The notes under the pieces are model-generated. The model did not search any database. It was not told the DNA's origin and saw only the letters and a program-made list of their open reading frames with translations. DNA of 64,000 bases, taken from NCBI RefSeq assembly GCF_000938265.1, contig NZ_JYFC01000001.1, positions 1-64,000 of the forward strand, given 5' to 3'. Below, one piece after another: positions 11,820-20,860 of this stretch. A program made the position numbers and the translations under genes. This DNA comes from Agreia bicolorata (GTDB lineage Bacteria; Actinomycetota; Actinomycetes; Actinomycetales; Microbacteriaceae). How positions within the stretch are numbered: the first letter of the stretch is position 1; the number at the start of each line of letters is the position of its first letter.

Positions 11820-13045
11820 GCGCCGGCCCCGGCATCCAGAACGCCGAAGTAGGCGCCCGCGGTCTCGACGTCTTTATCTCCTCGGCCGGACAGGTTCACG
11901 AGGATGGTCGCCTTCTCACCCAGCGTGCGACCGAGCTCGATAGCGCCGGCGAGAGCGTGTGCCGATTCGATGGCGGGGATGATGCCCTCGGTTTGGCAGA
12001 GCAGCCTGAACGCCTGCATGGCGGCCGCGTCGGTGACCGGCGTGTAGGTGGCGCGGCCGATAGAGGCGAGCCACGCGTGCTCGGGACCGACGCCCGGGTA
12101 GTCGAGGCCGGCCGAGATGGAGTGGGAGTCGATGGTCTGGCCGTCTTCGTCTTGCAGCATGATGCTGCGCGATCCGTGCAGCACGCCGGGGCGACCCATG
12201 GTGATGCTGGCCGCGTGGCGCAGCGTGTCGACACCGTCGCCGCCGGCCTCGAAGCCGTGAAGTGCGACCTCGGGGTCGTCGAGGAACGCGTGGAAGATGC
12301 CGATTGCGTTCGATCCGCCGCCCACGCAGGCGACCACGGCATCCGGCAGCGACCCGGTCAGGTCGATGACCTGCTGACGCGCCTCTTCACCGATGATCTT
12401 GACGAAGTCGCGCACCATGACGGGGAACGGATGAGGGCCGGCAACGGTGCCCAGCAGGTAGTGCGTGTTCTCGACGTTGGCGACCCAGTCGCGGAAGGCC
12501 TCGTTGAGTGCGTCTTTCAGAGTGCGTGTGCCGGTGGTCACGGGGATGACCTCCGCTCCGAGGAGTCGCATGCGGGCGACGTTCAACGCCTGCCGCTCGG
12601 TGTCGACCTCGCCCATGTAGACGACGCACTCCATGCCGAAGAGAGCCGCGGCGGTCGCGGTGGCGACGCCGTGCTGACCGGCGCCCGTCTCGGCGATCAG
12701 TCGGGTCTTGCCGATGCGCTTGGCGATGAGGGCCTGCCCGAGCACGTTGCAGATCTTGTGCGAGCCTGTGTGGTTCAGGTCTTCTCGCTTCAGCAGAATA
12801 CGGGCGCCACCGGCGTGCTCTGCGAAGCGAGGGACCTCGGTGATGATCGAGGGCCGCCCCGTGTAGGTGCGGTGCAGCTCGGTGAGCTCGCGGTGGAACT
12901 CGGGGTCTGCCTTCGCGTCGTCGTATGCGGCGGAGAGCTCGTCGAGAGCAGCGATGAGCGACTCCGGCATGAACCGTCCACCGAACTCGCCGAAGAACGG
13001 ACCCTGCTCATCGCGCAGGTGGGTGGGGGGCGCTTCTACGGTCAT
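11816..13045 (-). CDS. trpB: Tryptophan synthase beta chain
   Basis: A PLP enzyme that joins indole and serine to make tryptophan, in an alpha2-beta2 complex with TrpA. The 409-residue sequence begins [14 protein letters not shown] after a short leader. The PLP lysine lies in [40 protein letters not shown] and the phosphate-binding GGGSNAIG follow as in TrpB1. ATG at 13045 overlaps the trpC stop by 4 bases and itself overlaps trpA. Confidence 0.98.
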   Translation of the reverse strand: MTVEAPPTHLRDEQGPFFGEFGGRFMPESLIAALDELSAAYDDAKADPEFHRELTELHRTYTGRPSIITEVPRFAEHAGGARILLKREDLNHTGSHKICNVLGQALIAKRIGKTRLIAETGAGQHGVATATAAALFGMECVVYMGEVDTERQALNVARMRLLGAEVIPVTTGTRTLKDALNEAFRDWVANVENTHYLLGTVAGPHPFPVMVRDFVKIIGEEARQQVIDLTGSLPDAVVACVGGGSNAIGIFHAFLDDPEVALHGFEAGGDGVDTLRHAASITMGRPGVLHGSRSIMLQDEDGQTIDSHSISAGLDYPGVGPEHAWLASIGRATYTPVTDAAAMQAFRLLCQTEGIIPAIESAHALAGAIELGRTLGEKATILVNLSGRGDKDVETAGAYFGVLDAGAGA

Positions 13046-13821
13046 GAGGTTACGCTCAGGAATTCTGTGAGGGTCTCGCGAGGACTGCCATGGGTGACCA
13101 ACGCCTCTCCGATGAGCACCACGTCGGCGCCAGCCCGGCGATAGTGGGCGACATCGGCGGCGGTCTTCACCGCGGACTCCGCGATGCGGATGGTGCCGTC
13201 GGGAATGCTGCCAGCGAGCCGACCGAAGAGGTCGGGATCGAGCTCGAACGTGCTGAGGTTGCGTGCGTTGACACCGATCACGCGGGAACCGAGATCGATT
13301 GCGCGGCTGAGTTCGTCGGCCGAGTGCGTCTCGACGAGCGCGGTCATGCCGAGCTCGGTGATGAGCGCGTGCAACCGTACGAGCGTCGCCTGGTCGAGCG
13401 CGGCGACGATGAGCAGAACGAGGTCGGCACCCGCGGCGCGCGCCTCGAACACCTGGTACTCGAGGCCAATGAAGTCTTTGCGCAGAACCGGGATGCCGAT
13501 TGCCGCGCGCACGGCGCGCAGGTCGTCAAGTGATCCGCCGAAGCGGCGACCCTCGGTGAGCACACTGACGGCGCTCGCGCCGCCCGCCTCGTATTCACGG
13601 GCGAGAGCCTGAGGATCGACGATCTCGGCGAGGGCACCTTTGGACGGGCTCGAGCGCTTGATCTCTGCGATCACCTTGACGTGCTCGGCGGGTGCAAGAA
13701 AGGAGAGCACGTCGAGGGGCGCGGGCGCGGAAAGCGCGGCGGCTTCGACAGATGCGAGACTCGCGCTCTGCTGTCGTGTCTCTGCATCCTCGATTGCGCC
13801 GGCGAGGAGCTGTGCGAGCAC
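13042..13821 (-). CDS. trpC: Indole-3-glycerol phosphate synthase
   Basis: Closes the indole ring from carboxyphenylamino-deoxyribulose phosphate. The 259-residue barrel contains [13 protein letters not shown] (catalytic Lys), VLRKDFIG and [15 protein letters not shown]. It is a single-function enzyme, not fused to TrpF. It follows the small HGxxPAAW protein gene by 3 bases and overlaps trpB by 4 bases. The window carries no trpD or trpF, as is usual for actinobacterial trp clusters where these lie elsewhere. Confidence 0.96.
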   Translation of the reverse strand: MLAQLLAGAIEDAETRQQSASLASVEAAALSAPAPLDVLSFLAPAEHVKVIAEIKRSSPSKGALAEIVDPQALAREYEAGGASAVSVLTEGRRFGGSLDDLRAVRAAIGIPVLRKDFIGLEYQVFEARAAGADLVLLIVAALDQATLVRLHALITELGMTALVETHSADELSRAIDLGSRVIGVNARNLSTFELDPDLFGRLAGSIPDGTIRIAESAVKTAADVAHYRRAGADVVLIGEALVTHGSPRETLTEFLSVTS

Positions 13822-13824
13822 CCT

Positions 13825-14055
13825 CTAGTGTCCTTTACCGGCGTAGCGCGGGCTGTAGGCGCCGAAACCTGCGACGGCCAGCACCTTGCCGAGGATCGCG
13901 CCCACGACGAGAAGACCGGCGGACGCCCAGACGAGCCACTGCACGTCGAAGAAAAAGGCGACGGTGCCGATGCTGAAAGCGATCAGCATAACGATCACAG
14001 CGGTCCAGGCCGCCGGCGAGTGACCGTGTCCCGGTTCTTCAGATACGTTGCTCAT
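13825..14055 (-). CDS. HGxxPAAW-family small membrane protein
   Basis: A 76-residue protein with the motif HGHSPAAW at residues 10-17, followed by two hydrophobic helices (about 17-38 and 42-64). This matches the HGxxPAAW family of unknown function found in actinobacterial trp operons. ATG at 14055 (MSNVSEEPGHG) lies after GAGGAG with good spacing. It sits between the Trp-associated membrane protein and trpC with a 3-base gap to trpC, so it is made with the Trp enzymes. The role is unknown; the topology suggests both helices in the cytoplasmic membrane. The same frame stays open upstream for 480 codons, but only because it shadows its neighbours. Confidence 0.85.
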   Translation of the reverse strand: MSNVSEEPGHGHSPAAWTAVIVMLIAFSIGTVAFFFDVQWLVWASAGLLVVGAILGKVLAVAGFGAYSPRYAGKGH

Positions 14056-14117
14056 GGAACTCCTCTTGTTCGGGGTCAATAGTAGTCGAAACGAATACGC
14101 GTTCCTGTGCCCGTGGG

Positions 14118-14861
14118 CTACGCGGTGGGGTCTGTTCCCCGGCTCAGGCTGTCCCAGTTGTCGACGGATGCCGCCTTGCGGCGCACCGCGGCGTCGTCCG
14201 GACTCTCGTCGGCGTCGGGCACGACCGCATCGACGCCGTGGTTCTCGGAATCGTCGCCGCCGAGATCGACGAGTTCGTCGGCGCCGAGCACACGGCCGTC
14301 TTCGGAGGCGAAGCGAACCGCCTGGTATCGGCGGCCGGAAGCAGGCCAACGGGTCGTCGTGGCGGCCACGGCGATGCCCAGAAGCGCGAGCAGAGCGCCC
14401 AGCAGGATGGCGACGGCCGGCCACGCGGTCACGGCCTCGCTGCGCGCGATCGTGCGGATCGACTCGGTTCCGGCGACGCCGGTCGCCGCGGTCACGATGG
14501 GCGCTCCGGCGGACACCGGATCGACGAGCGGCCCGGTGCCGGAGAGAATGATGCTCGCGCCCAGCAAAACCTGGAGCGCTCCGAGCACGATGCGGATGAC
14601 AGGCCCGGCGATGGCCAGGGCGGCGGCACTCGCGAGTCCGGCGAGTCCGAGTGCGGCCAACGCCGGCGCCGCGGTTGAGCCGGGCACATCGAGAGCGTGG
14701 CCGGATGCCCCGTCGGCCGTCACGGTGAGTGTTCCCCACGACTGCGACCAGGCAAGGAAGACCAATGCGCTCACCGCGAGCACACCGAGAATCATCAGAC
14801 CCTTGAGTCGCGCCGATCCCTGTCTCGACGGCGAGGCGGACGCGTGGTCTTCGCTCGTCAT
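14118..14861 (-). CDS. Trp biosynthesis-associated membrane protein
   Basis: A 247-residue protein with about four membrane helices (near residues 20-40, 65-86, 90-112 and 145-167) and a long acidic cytoplasmic tail ending in WDSLSRGTDPTA. The position, size and the WSQSWGTLTV region after the first helix match the family annotated as the tryptophan operon membrane protein (TIGR02234 type). ATG at 14861 overlaps the trpE stop by 4 bases, so it is translated together with TrpE. Its biochemical role is not established; transport or sensing of tryptophan or anthranilate are guesses. Confidence 0.85.
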   Translation of the reverse strand: MTSEDHASASPSRQGSARLKGLMILGVLAVSALVFLAWSQSWGTLTVTADGASGHALDVPGSTAAPALAALGLAGLASAAALAIAGPVIRIVLGALQVLLGASIILSGTGPLVDPVSAGAPIVTAATGVAGTESIRTIARSEAVTAWPAVAILLGALLALLGIAVAATTTRWPASGRRYQAVRFASEDGRVLGADELVDLGGDDSENHGVDAVVPDADESPDDAAVRRKAASVDNWDSLSRGTDPTA

Positions 14862-16390
14862 ACGATCCGCCGCATGGCGTTCGCGATGGCGACCGCCCGA
14901 AGAGGCGCCGCCGCCTTGTTCTGCGACTCGAGGAACTCGGAGTCGGGGTCGGAGTCTGCCACCAGTCCTCCGCCCGCCTGTACATGCGCAACGCCGGACT
15001 CGATCGTGGCCGTGCGGATGGCGATGGCAAGATCCGCGTCGCCCGCGAATCCGAAGTAGCCGACGACACCTCCGTAGACGCCGCGCTGCGCGGGTTCGAG
15101 ATCATCGATGATCTGGAGGGCCCGAGGTTTGGGTGCGCCCGACAGCGTTCCGGCGGGGAACGTCGCGCTGAAGACGTCGATCGCGGTGACTCCGGGCCGG
15201 ATCGCCCCTTCGACCGACGAGACGATATGCATGATGTGACTGAAGCGCTCGATGCGCATGAACTCGGTGACCTCGACGGTGCCCGGCACGCATACCTTGA
15301 GCAGGTCGTTACGGGCCAGGTCGACGAGCATGAGGTGCTCCGACTTCTCTTTCTCGTCGCCGAGGAGTTCGTGCTCCAACTCGATGTCGCGTTCGACCGT
15401 CGCTCCACGCGGGCGCGACCCGGCGATGGGGTGCGTGAAGGCCCGACCGTTGTCGACCTTGACCAGTGCTTCGGGGCTGGAGCCGACGATCGTGTAGGGA
15501 GTTCCATCGGGGCGTTCGAGGGCCAGCAGGTAGAGATACGGGCTGGGGTTCAGCGTGCGCAGCACCCGGTAGACATCGATGGGTTCCGCCGAGGTCTCGA
15601 GATCGAAGCGCTGCGAGATGACCACCTGGAATACGTCGCCGTCACGGATATGCACCTTGGCCCGTTCTATGGCGTCGAGGAAGTCGCTTCGTTCCGTGCG
15701 TGCGACCGGCTGGCCGACCGTGTCGAAGTCGGCGTCGTCAAGCCTCGCCTCGGTGGGCTTCGCCAGCTCGGCCTGCATGGCGTCGAGACGTTCCTGCGCC
15801 TCGCTCCACTGAGCATCGGAGTCGCCGAGGGGATCGGCCAGCACGGCGGAGATCAGCTGCACGGTGCCCGTCAGATGGTCGATCACAATCAGGTCGCGAA
15901 CGAACCCCATGGCCTGGCTGGGAACCGAGTAGTCCGCCGGCGGGCGGTGAGGCAGATGCTCGATCTGCCTGATGGTCTCCCATCCGATGAAGCCCACGAG
16001 TCCACCTGTCAACGGCGGGTGACCGGGAATCATCGGCGTCTGCCACGTGTGGAAGAGGGAGGAAAGGGCGGCGAGGGGCTGCTCGGGCAGCCCGTCGGGG
16101 AACGCCTCGGACTCGGGCAGGCCGAGATCGACCCACACGGCACGGTCGTCGTCACTGGTGAGGACCCCGTAGCTCGATACGCCGATGAACGAGAACCTCG
16201 ACCAGACGCCGCCCTGGCCCGCGGACTCGAGCAGAAAGGAGCCGGCTCGGCCCCGAGCGAGCTTGCGATAGACACCAACGGGCGTCTCGCCATCGGCGAA
16301 GAGAGTTCGAAGCACCGGCAGAACGCGGTGGGTGCCGAGCAACTCGTCGAATTCCTGCCTCGTCGTCGATGCGACGCGCCCGCCGATCAT
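14858..16390 (-). CDS. trpE: Anthranilate synthase component I
   Basis: Makes anthranilate from chorismate with ammonia supplied by TrpG, which is not in the window. The 510-residue protein has an N-terminal regulatory half, including LLESAGQGGVWSRFSFIG (the LLES tryptophan-feedback site), and a C-terminal chorismate-binding half with PIAGSRPRG, DLARNDLLKVC and FPAGTLSGAPKPRALQII. ATG at 16390 (MIGGRVAST) overlaps the hisI stop by 4 bases; the frame stays open upstream inside hisI, but that extension is shadow. Direct overlap with hisI means no trp leader peptide or attenuator lies immediately ahead. Confidence 0.96.
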   Translation of the reverse strand: MIGGRVASTTRQEFDELLGTHRVLPVLRTLFADGETPVGVYRKLARGRAGSFLLESAGQGGVWSRFSFIGVSSYGVLTSDDDRAVWVDLGLPESEAFPDGLPEQPLAALSSLFHTWQTPMIPGHPPLTGGLVGFIGWETIRQIEHLPHRPPADYSVPSQAMGFVRDLIVIDHLTGTVQLISAVLADPLGDSDAQWSEAQERLDAMQAELAKPTEARLDDADFDTVGQPVARTERSDFLDAIERAKVHIRDGDVFQVVISQRFDLETSAEPIDVYRVLRTLNPSPYLYLLALERPDGTPYTIVGSSPEALVKVDNGRAFTHPIAGSRPRGATVERDIELEHELLGDEKEKSEHLMLVDLARNDLLKVCVPGTVEVTEFMRIERFSHIMHIVSSVEGAIRPGVTAIDVFSATFPAGTLSGAPKPRALQIIDDLEPAQRGVYGGVVGYFGFAGDADLAIAIRTATIESGVAHVQAGGGLVADSDPDSEFLESQNKAAAPLRAVAIANAMRRIV

Positions 16391-16764
16391 GCCGGCTCTC
16401 CGACCCCGCCGATGACGGGATCGAGAGGATCGACGTCGAAGCATGCGTGGGCCCCCGTGTGGCAGGCCGCACCGATCTGCTCCACCTGCACCAGAAGGGT
16501 GTCGTCGTCGCAATCGAGGGCGGCCCCGCGCACGTACTGTGCGTGACCTGAGGTGTCGCCCTTTCTCCAGAATTCCTGGCGTGAGCGAGACCAGAACGTG
16601 ACTCGGCCCTCGGTGAGCGTGCGGCGCAGGGCTTCGGAATTCATATATCCCAGCATAAGAACGTCCTTCGTGTCCCACTGCTGGATTATTGCCGGGAGAA
16701 GGCCGTCTGCGGCAAAATTCGCGCGAGCGAGAACGGCCTCGACATCGTCTGCTGTCTGTGTCAT
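16387..16764 (-). CDS. hisI: Phosphoribosyl-AMP cyclohydrolase
   Basis: Opens the adenine ring of phosphoribosyl-AMP, the third step of histidine synthesis. The 125-residue stand-alone form shows [31 protein letters not shown] and the metal-binding [20 protein letters not shown] (Cys and His ligands). It is not fused to HisE, which is a separate gene upstream at 18447-18710. It overlaps hisF and trpE by 4 bases each, linking the histidine and tryptophan genes into one unit. Confidence 0.96.
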   Translation of the reverse strand: MTQTADDVEAVLARANFAADGLLPAIIQQWDTKDVLMLGYMNSEALRRTLTEGRVTFWSRSRQEFWRKGDTSGHAQYVRGAALDCDDDTLLVQVEQIGAACHTGAHACFDVDPLDPVIGGVGEPA

Positions 16765-17522
16765 CGGATCAATGCTCCGTCTTGTCTCAGTTCGTCTTTG
16801 ACCTGGCCGATGGTCAGTTCACGGTTGTGAAATACGCTCGCGGCGAGCACCGCGTCGGCGCCGGCGCGGATGGCCTCGGGGAAATGTTCGAGACGACCGG
16901 CCCCACCCGACGCGATTACGGGCACGCGGCTGATCGAGCGCATCACGCCGATGAGCTCCAGGTCGAAGCCGTCCTTCGTTCCATCGGCATCGATCGAGTT
17001 GACCAGAAGTTCGCCGGCCCCCCGTCTGATTGCCTCGGCGGCCCAGTCGAGGGCGTCGAGCGTCGTCTCGCGCCGACCGCCGTGCGTCGTGACGACAAAG
17101 CCGGACGGCACGCTGTCGCTCCGTTTGATGTCGAGCGACAGAACGATCACCTGCGCGCCGAACCTGTCGGCGATCTCGTCGATCAGGGTGGGCCTCGCGA
17201 TCGCCGCGCTGTTCACGCCGATCTTGTCGGCCCCGGATGCGAGGAGTCTGGCCACGTCGTCGCTCGAGCGAACTCCCCCACCGACGGTGAGCGGGATGAA
17301 GACCTGCTCCGCGGTCTTCCTGACCACGTCGTAGGTCGTCGAGCGATCGTCGACTGTGGCGGTCACATCGAGAAACGTGAGCTCGTCGGCCCCCTGCTCG
17401 GCGTAGATGCGGGCGAGCTCGACCGGGTCACCCGCATCGCGGAGATTCTCGAAGTTGACTCCCTTCACCACGCGACCCGCGGCCACGTCGAGACAGGGAA
17501 TCACACGGATGGCGACGCTCAC
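16761..17522 (-). CDS. hisF: Imidazole glycerol phosphate synthase subunit HisF
   Basis: The cyclase subunit turns PRFAR and HisH-derived ammonia into imidazole glycerol phosphate and AICAR. The 253-residue barrel carries the two catalytic aspartates in [15 protein letters not shown] and VLSLDIKR, and phosphate loops at LTVGGGVRS and [11 protein letters not shown] at 17522 is chosen because it gives [11 protein letters not shown], the usual N-terminus, only 2 bases after the hisG stop; the upstream frame overlaps hisG. The partner hisH is not in the window. Confidence 0.95.
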   Translation of the reverse strand: MSVAIRVIPCLDVAAGRVVKGVNFENLRDAGDPVELARIYAEQGADELTFLDVTATVDDRSTTYDVVRKTAEQVFIPLTVGGGVRSSDDVARLLASGADKIGVNSAAIARPTLIDEIADRFGAQVIVLSLDIKRSDSVPSGFVVTTHGGRRETTLDALDWAAEAIRRGAGELLVNSIDADGTKDGFDLELIGVMRSISRVPVIASGGAGRLEHFPEAIRAGADAVLAASVFHNRELTIGQVKDELRQDGALIR

Positions 17523-17524
17523 GG

Positions 17525-18364
17525 TCAGATCCGAGCGGCGTGGATGGGACTGACGAGGATCGCGCGCGCGCCAACGTCGTAGAGAGCGTCCATCACCTGA
17601 TTGGTGTCGGCCAGTGGCACCATCGACCGCACGGCGACCCACTCGGGGTCACGGAGCGGCGAGATGGTAGGAGACTCGAGGCCCGGAGTGATCGCCGCCG
17701 CGGCATCGAGCTTCGCCAGCTGCACGTCGTAGTCCATCAGCACGTACTGACGGGCGACCAGGACGCCCTGCAGTCGACGCAGAAGCGTATCGGCCCCAGG
17801 CTTGTCGATGCCCGACGAGATGACGACTGCGGAGGACTCGAGGATCACCGGGCCGAAGATCGTGAGGCCGGCCTTCTTCAGCGTAGAACCGGTGGACACC
17901 ACGTCGGCGACGGCGTCGGCCACCCCGAGGCGCACGGCCGACTCGACCGCGCCATCGAGGCGCACGAGCGTCGCAGAGACGGAGTGCTGAGCCAGGAATG
18001 CCTTCACCAGACCCGGGTAGCTCGTCGCGACCCGCCGGCCCTCGAGTTCGGACACGCCGGCGAAGCCGCCATCCGGACCCGCGAAGCGGAACGTCGACTC
18101 ACCGAACTGCAGCGACGCGATCTCACGCGCGGGAGACTCCGAGTCGAGGAGCAGGTCGCGCCCCGTGATGCCGATGTCGAGAGCACCGCTGCCCACATAG
18201 GTGGCGATGTCGCGGGGGCGGAGGTAGAAGAACTCCACTCCGTTGCGCTCATCGACGAGGTGCAGCTCGCGCGTGTCGCGACGGGTCTGGTATCCCGACT
18301 CGGCGAGCATCTGCACGGCGGTTTCGGACAGGGAACCCTTGTTGGGCACCGCGATCTTGAGCAT
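17525..18364 (-). CDS. hisG: ATP phosphoribosyltransferase, long form
   Basis: Catalyses the first, feedback-inhibited step of histidine synthesis, joining ATP and PRPP. The 279-residue long form begins [20 protein letters not shown]. It has the catalytic domain with [16 protein letters not shown], and a C-terminal ACT-like regulatory domain (about 205-279) that binds histidine, so no HisZ partner is needed. It lies 82 bases after hisE and 2 bases ahead of hisF. Confidence 0.96.
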   Translation of the reverse strand: MLKIAVPNKGSLSETAVQMLAESGYQTRRDTRELHLVDERNGVEFFYLRPRDIATYVGSGALDIGITGRDLLLDSESPAREIASLQFGESTFRFAGPDGGFAGVSELEGRRVATSYPGLVKAFLAQHSVSATLVRLDGAVESAVRLGVADAVADVVSTGSTLKKAGLTIFGPVILESSAVVISSGIDKPGADTLLRRLQGVLVARQYVLMDYDVQLAKLDAAAAITPGLESPTISPLRDPEWVAVRSMVPLADTNQVMDALYDVGARAILVSPIHAARI

Positions 18365-18446
18365 AAGAGTCTTTCGAATTGTCGACTGGCGGGTGAGAAC
18401 CGGCGTCAGTCTGGGCAGCTATGAGAACGAACGGATGCGACCGTGC

Positions 18447-18710
18447 TCAGAGATGTCGGTACACGTCGGCCGGGGTCAGGCCCTTGGCGATCAGGAGGAC
18501 CTGAAGGTGATAGAGCAGCTGGGAGATCTCGGCCGCCATCTCGTCATCGGACTCGTATTCGGCCGCCATCCAGACCTCGGCGGCCTCTTCGACGATCTTC
18601 TTGCCGATGAAGTGGACGCCGGCGTCGAGCTCGCGGACCGTGCCGGAACCGTCTGGGCGCTCGAGCGCCTTGGCGCTCAGCTCGGAGAACAGCTCATCGA
18701 AAGTCTTCAC
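18447..18710 (-). CDS. hisE: Phosphoribosyl-ATP pyrophosphatase
   Basis: Removes pyrophosphate from phosphoribosyl-ATP, the second histidine step. This small all-helical protein of 87 residues belongs to the MazG-like superfamily: [18 protein letters not shown] and the following [17 protein letters not shown] hold the acidic metal-binding residues. It begins 9 bases after the rpe stop, so hisE, hisG, hisF and hisI probably share a transcript with rpe. Confidence 0.95.
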   Translation of the reverse strand: MKTFDELFSELSAKALERPDGSGTVRELDAGVHFIGKKIVEEAAEVWMAAEYESDDEMAAEISQLLYHLQVLLIAKGLTPADVYRHL

Positions 18711-18719
18711 CTGAGCAGT

Positions 18720-19394
18720 TTAGGCGACATGGGTGTGCTCGAGCGCCCTCTGGCGGAGCAGTTGCACCTGCGCGCCCGCGTCGTCGGCGCCGAACACGCT
18801 CGACCCGGCGACGAAGGTGTCGGCACCGGCCCTGGCGGCCACCTCGATGGTCTGCTCGTTGATGCCGCCGTCGACCTGCAGCCACACGTCGAGTCCGCTG
18901 CGCGACGCCACCTCGCGCGCCGCGACGAGCTTCGACATCGTCTCCGGCATAAACGACTGCCCGCCGAAGCCCGGTTCGACGGTCATGACCAGCAGCTGAT
19001 CGAACTCTGCGAGCACCTCGAGGTAGGGCTCGACGGGCGTGCCTGGCTTGATCGCGAGGCCCGCTCGCGCTCCGATCTGCCGCAGGCGGCGGGCCAGCGC
19101 GACGGGCTCGTCGGTGGCCTCGGCATGGAACGTGACGGAGAAGACGCCGAGCTCTGCGAAGGTCGGGGCCCAACGGTCGACGTCGGTGATCATCAGGTGC
19201 ATGTCGAGGGGCAGTTCGGTGACCTGGAGGAGACGCTCGACCACCGGGATGCCGAAAGTCAGGTTTGGCACGAAATGGTTGTCCATCACGTCGACGTGCA
19301 CGGCATCGGCCGACGAGATGCGGTCGAGCTCCGTCGCGAGGTGCGCGAAGTCTGCGGCCAGGATGCTGGGGTTGATACGCACGGGCATGGTCAT
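18720..19394 (-). CDS. rpe: Ribulose-phosphate 3-epimerase
   Basis: Interconverts ribulose 5-phosphate and xylulose 5-phosphate in the pentose phosphate pathway, feeding PRPP for his, trp and pyr synthesis. The 224-residue barrel has INPSILAADFAHL, HVDVMDNHFVPNLTFG, LDMHLMI, VMTVEPGFGGQSFMP and VDGGIN, which include the metal-binding His and the catalytic Asp residues. ATG at 19394; an internal ATG two codons later (MPVRINPSIL) is possible. The gap to rsmB is 44 bases. Confidence 0.96.
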   Translation of the reverse strand: MTMPVRINPSILAADFAHLATELDRISSADAVHVDVMDNHFVPNLTFGIPVVERLLQVTELPLDMHLMITDVDRWAPTFAELGVFSVTFHAEATDEPVALARRLRQIGARAGLAIKPGTPVEPYLEVLAEFDQLLVMTVEPGFGGQSFMPETMSKLVAAREVASRSGLDVWLQVDGGINEQTIEVAARAGADTFVAGSSVFGADDAGAQVQLLRQRALEHTHVA

Positions 19395-19438
19395 CAGCTT
19401 ATCCAGCGCGGCGGAGCGGTCGGCATCGGGTCACGAGC

Positions 19439-20860
19439 TCACGCTGTTTTGCGGAACAGGGCGATGAACATGGCGTCGGTCGCGTCGATGTGGGGCCACA
19501 GCTGCACCTGCGACGCGTGCTGCTCCTGCTCGGCATTCTCGCCGGCGATCGCCGCGACGACGGATCGAGTGTCGATGGCGGTGAGCCGCTCTCCCCATCG
19601 CGAGAGGGCGCCTACCACCTGCCCACGTGTCTCGGCCACGTGGGGCGAGCAGGTGACGTAGGCCAGGATGCCTCCGGGCCGCAGAGCCTCGACGGCCGAG
19701 TCGATGAGTCGCTCCTGCAACTGAACCAGATCGGCGACGTCGCGCGGGCTCTTGCGCCAGCGGGCCTCCGGTCTGCGCCGGAGGGCGCCCAGGCCGGTGC
19801 ATGGCGCGTCGACCAGGATGCGATCGAACGATTGCGGGTGAAGGGCACCGATGGTCGTGCCGTCGAGCTGCAGAACCTCGGGAGGATCATCGATGGCCTC
19901 GAGGGCGTTGCGCACCAATTGGGCCCTGGCCGGAACTGGCTCGTTGGCGGTGAGAACGGCTCCGCCCAATCGTGCCTCGGCCGCGAGGAGGGCGGACTTT
20001 CCGCCGGGGCCGGCGCAGAGGTCGAGCCATTTCTCGCCCGGGGCGATCGACGCGGCGCGGCTGAGAGCGAGAGCCGCGAGCTGCGATCCTTCGTCTTGCA
20101 CCCGCACGGTGCCGGCGCGCACCTCGGCGATGTCGCTGGGGTCTCCCCCGGTGGCCGAGAAGCCGATGGGCGAACGGCGTGTCGCGCGCCCGGGAATGCC
20201 GATATCGCCGCGATCGGCCAGGCCGGGAAGAGCGACAAGGCCTAGCCTCGGCGGCACATTGTCGGCCTCGAGGAGGTCGCGCAGCTCGTCCTCCAACGCG
20301 TCTGGCGACACCCCCGACGCTGACAATGAGCGACGAAACGCGCGGATGATCCAGGTGGGGTGCGAATACTCGGCCGCGAGTCGGGAGTCGTCGTCTTTGG
20401 CATCCGCGATCACACGGTCGCGCCACGCGTCGGGGTCGCTGCGGGTGATGCTGCGCAGCACACCGTTGACGAATCCGGTCGCCGAGCGGGAGCTCACGAG
20501 TCGGGCGAGCTCGACGGACTCGTTGACGGCGGCGTGACTGGCCGTGCGCATGCCCAGCAGCTGGTGGGTCGCCAGCTCGAGCACATCGAGAACGACGGGG
20601 TCGATCTTCTCGACCGGCCTGCCGGCCGCCAGGGAGATGACTCTGTCGTAGTAGCCGCGCATGCGAAGAGTGCCGTACGTGAGCTCGGTGGCCAGGGCGG
20701 CATCGTTGGTCTGCAGCTTCGCCCTCGCCAGCTTCGTCGGCAGAAGCAGATTGGCGTATGCGTCGTCTTCACGCACGGCGGTGATCACCTCGAGGGCGAT
20801 GCGGCGCGCCGGCTGCACGATCTGAGAGGAGCGGGGCCTGGAGTTCATGGTGTGTCTCAT
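19439..20860 (-). CDS. rsmB: 16S rRNA m5C methyltransferase (RsmB/Fmu)
   Basis: Methylates cytosine in 16S rRNA (C967 in E. coli) with S-adenosylmethionine. The N-terminal part (about residues 10-140) is an RNA-binding NusB-like domain. The C-terminal methyltransferase has the AdoMet loop LCAGPGGKSALLAAEA, the catalytic DAPCTGLGALRRRPE and the second cysteine in YVTCSPHVAETRG. The start chosen is ATG at 20860, which overlaps the fmt stop as ATGA; ATG four codons later is an alternative. The open frame upstream lies inside fmt. Confidence 0.94.
   Translation of the reverse strand: MRHTMNSRPRSSQIVQPARRIALEVITAVREDDAYANLLLPTKLARAKLQTNDAALATELTYGTLRMRGYYDRVISLAAGRPVEKIDPVVLDVLELATHQLLGMRTASHAAVNESVELARLVSSRSATGFVNGVLRSITRSDPDAWRDRVIADAKDDDSRLAAEYSHPTWIIRAFRRSLSASGVSPDALEDELRDLLEADNVPPRLGLVALPGLADRGDIGIPGRATRRSPIGFSATGGDPSDIAEVRAGTVRVQDEGSQLAALALSRAASIAPGEKWLDLCAGPGGKSALLAAEARLGGAVLTANEPVPARAQLVRNALEAIDDPPEVLQLDGTTIGALHPQSFDRILVDAPCTGLGALRRRPEARWRKSPRDVADLVQLQERLIDSAVEALRPGGILAYVTCSPHVAETRGQVVGALSRWGERLTAIDTRSVVAAIAGENAEQEQHASQVQLWPHIDATDAMFIALFRKTA

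Noticed and set aside
13825-15507. A 560-codon minus-strand frame spanning the HGxxPAAW gene, the Trp membrane gene and trpE
   Set aside because: Only the last 76 codons are protein-like; the rest is out of frame with two well-supported genes.
14984-16546. A 520-codon plus-strand frame opposite trpE
   Set aside because: It is antisense to trpE, which has all expected motifs; the composition is typical of reverse-strand frames in GC-rich genes.
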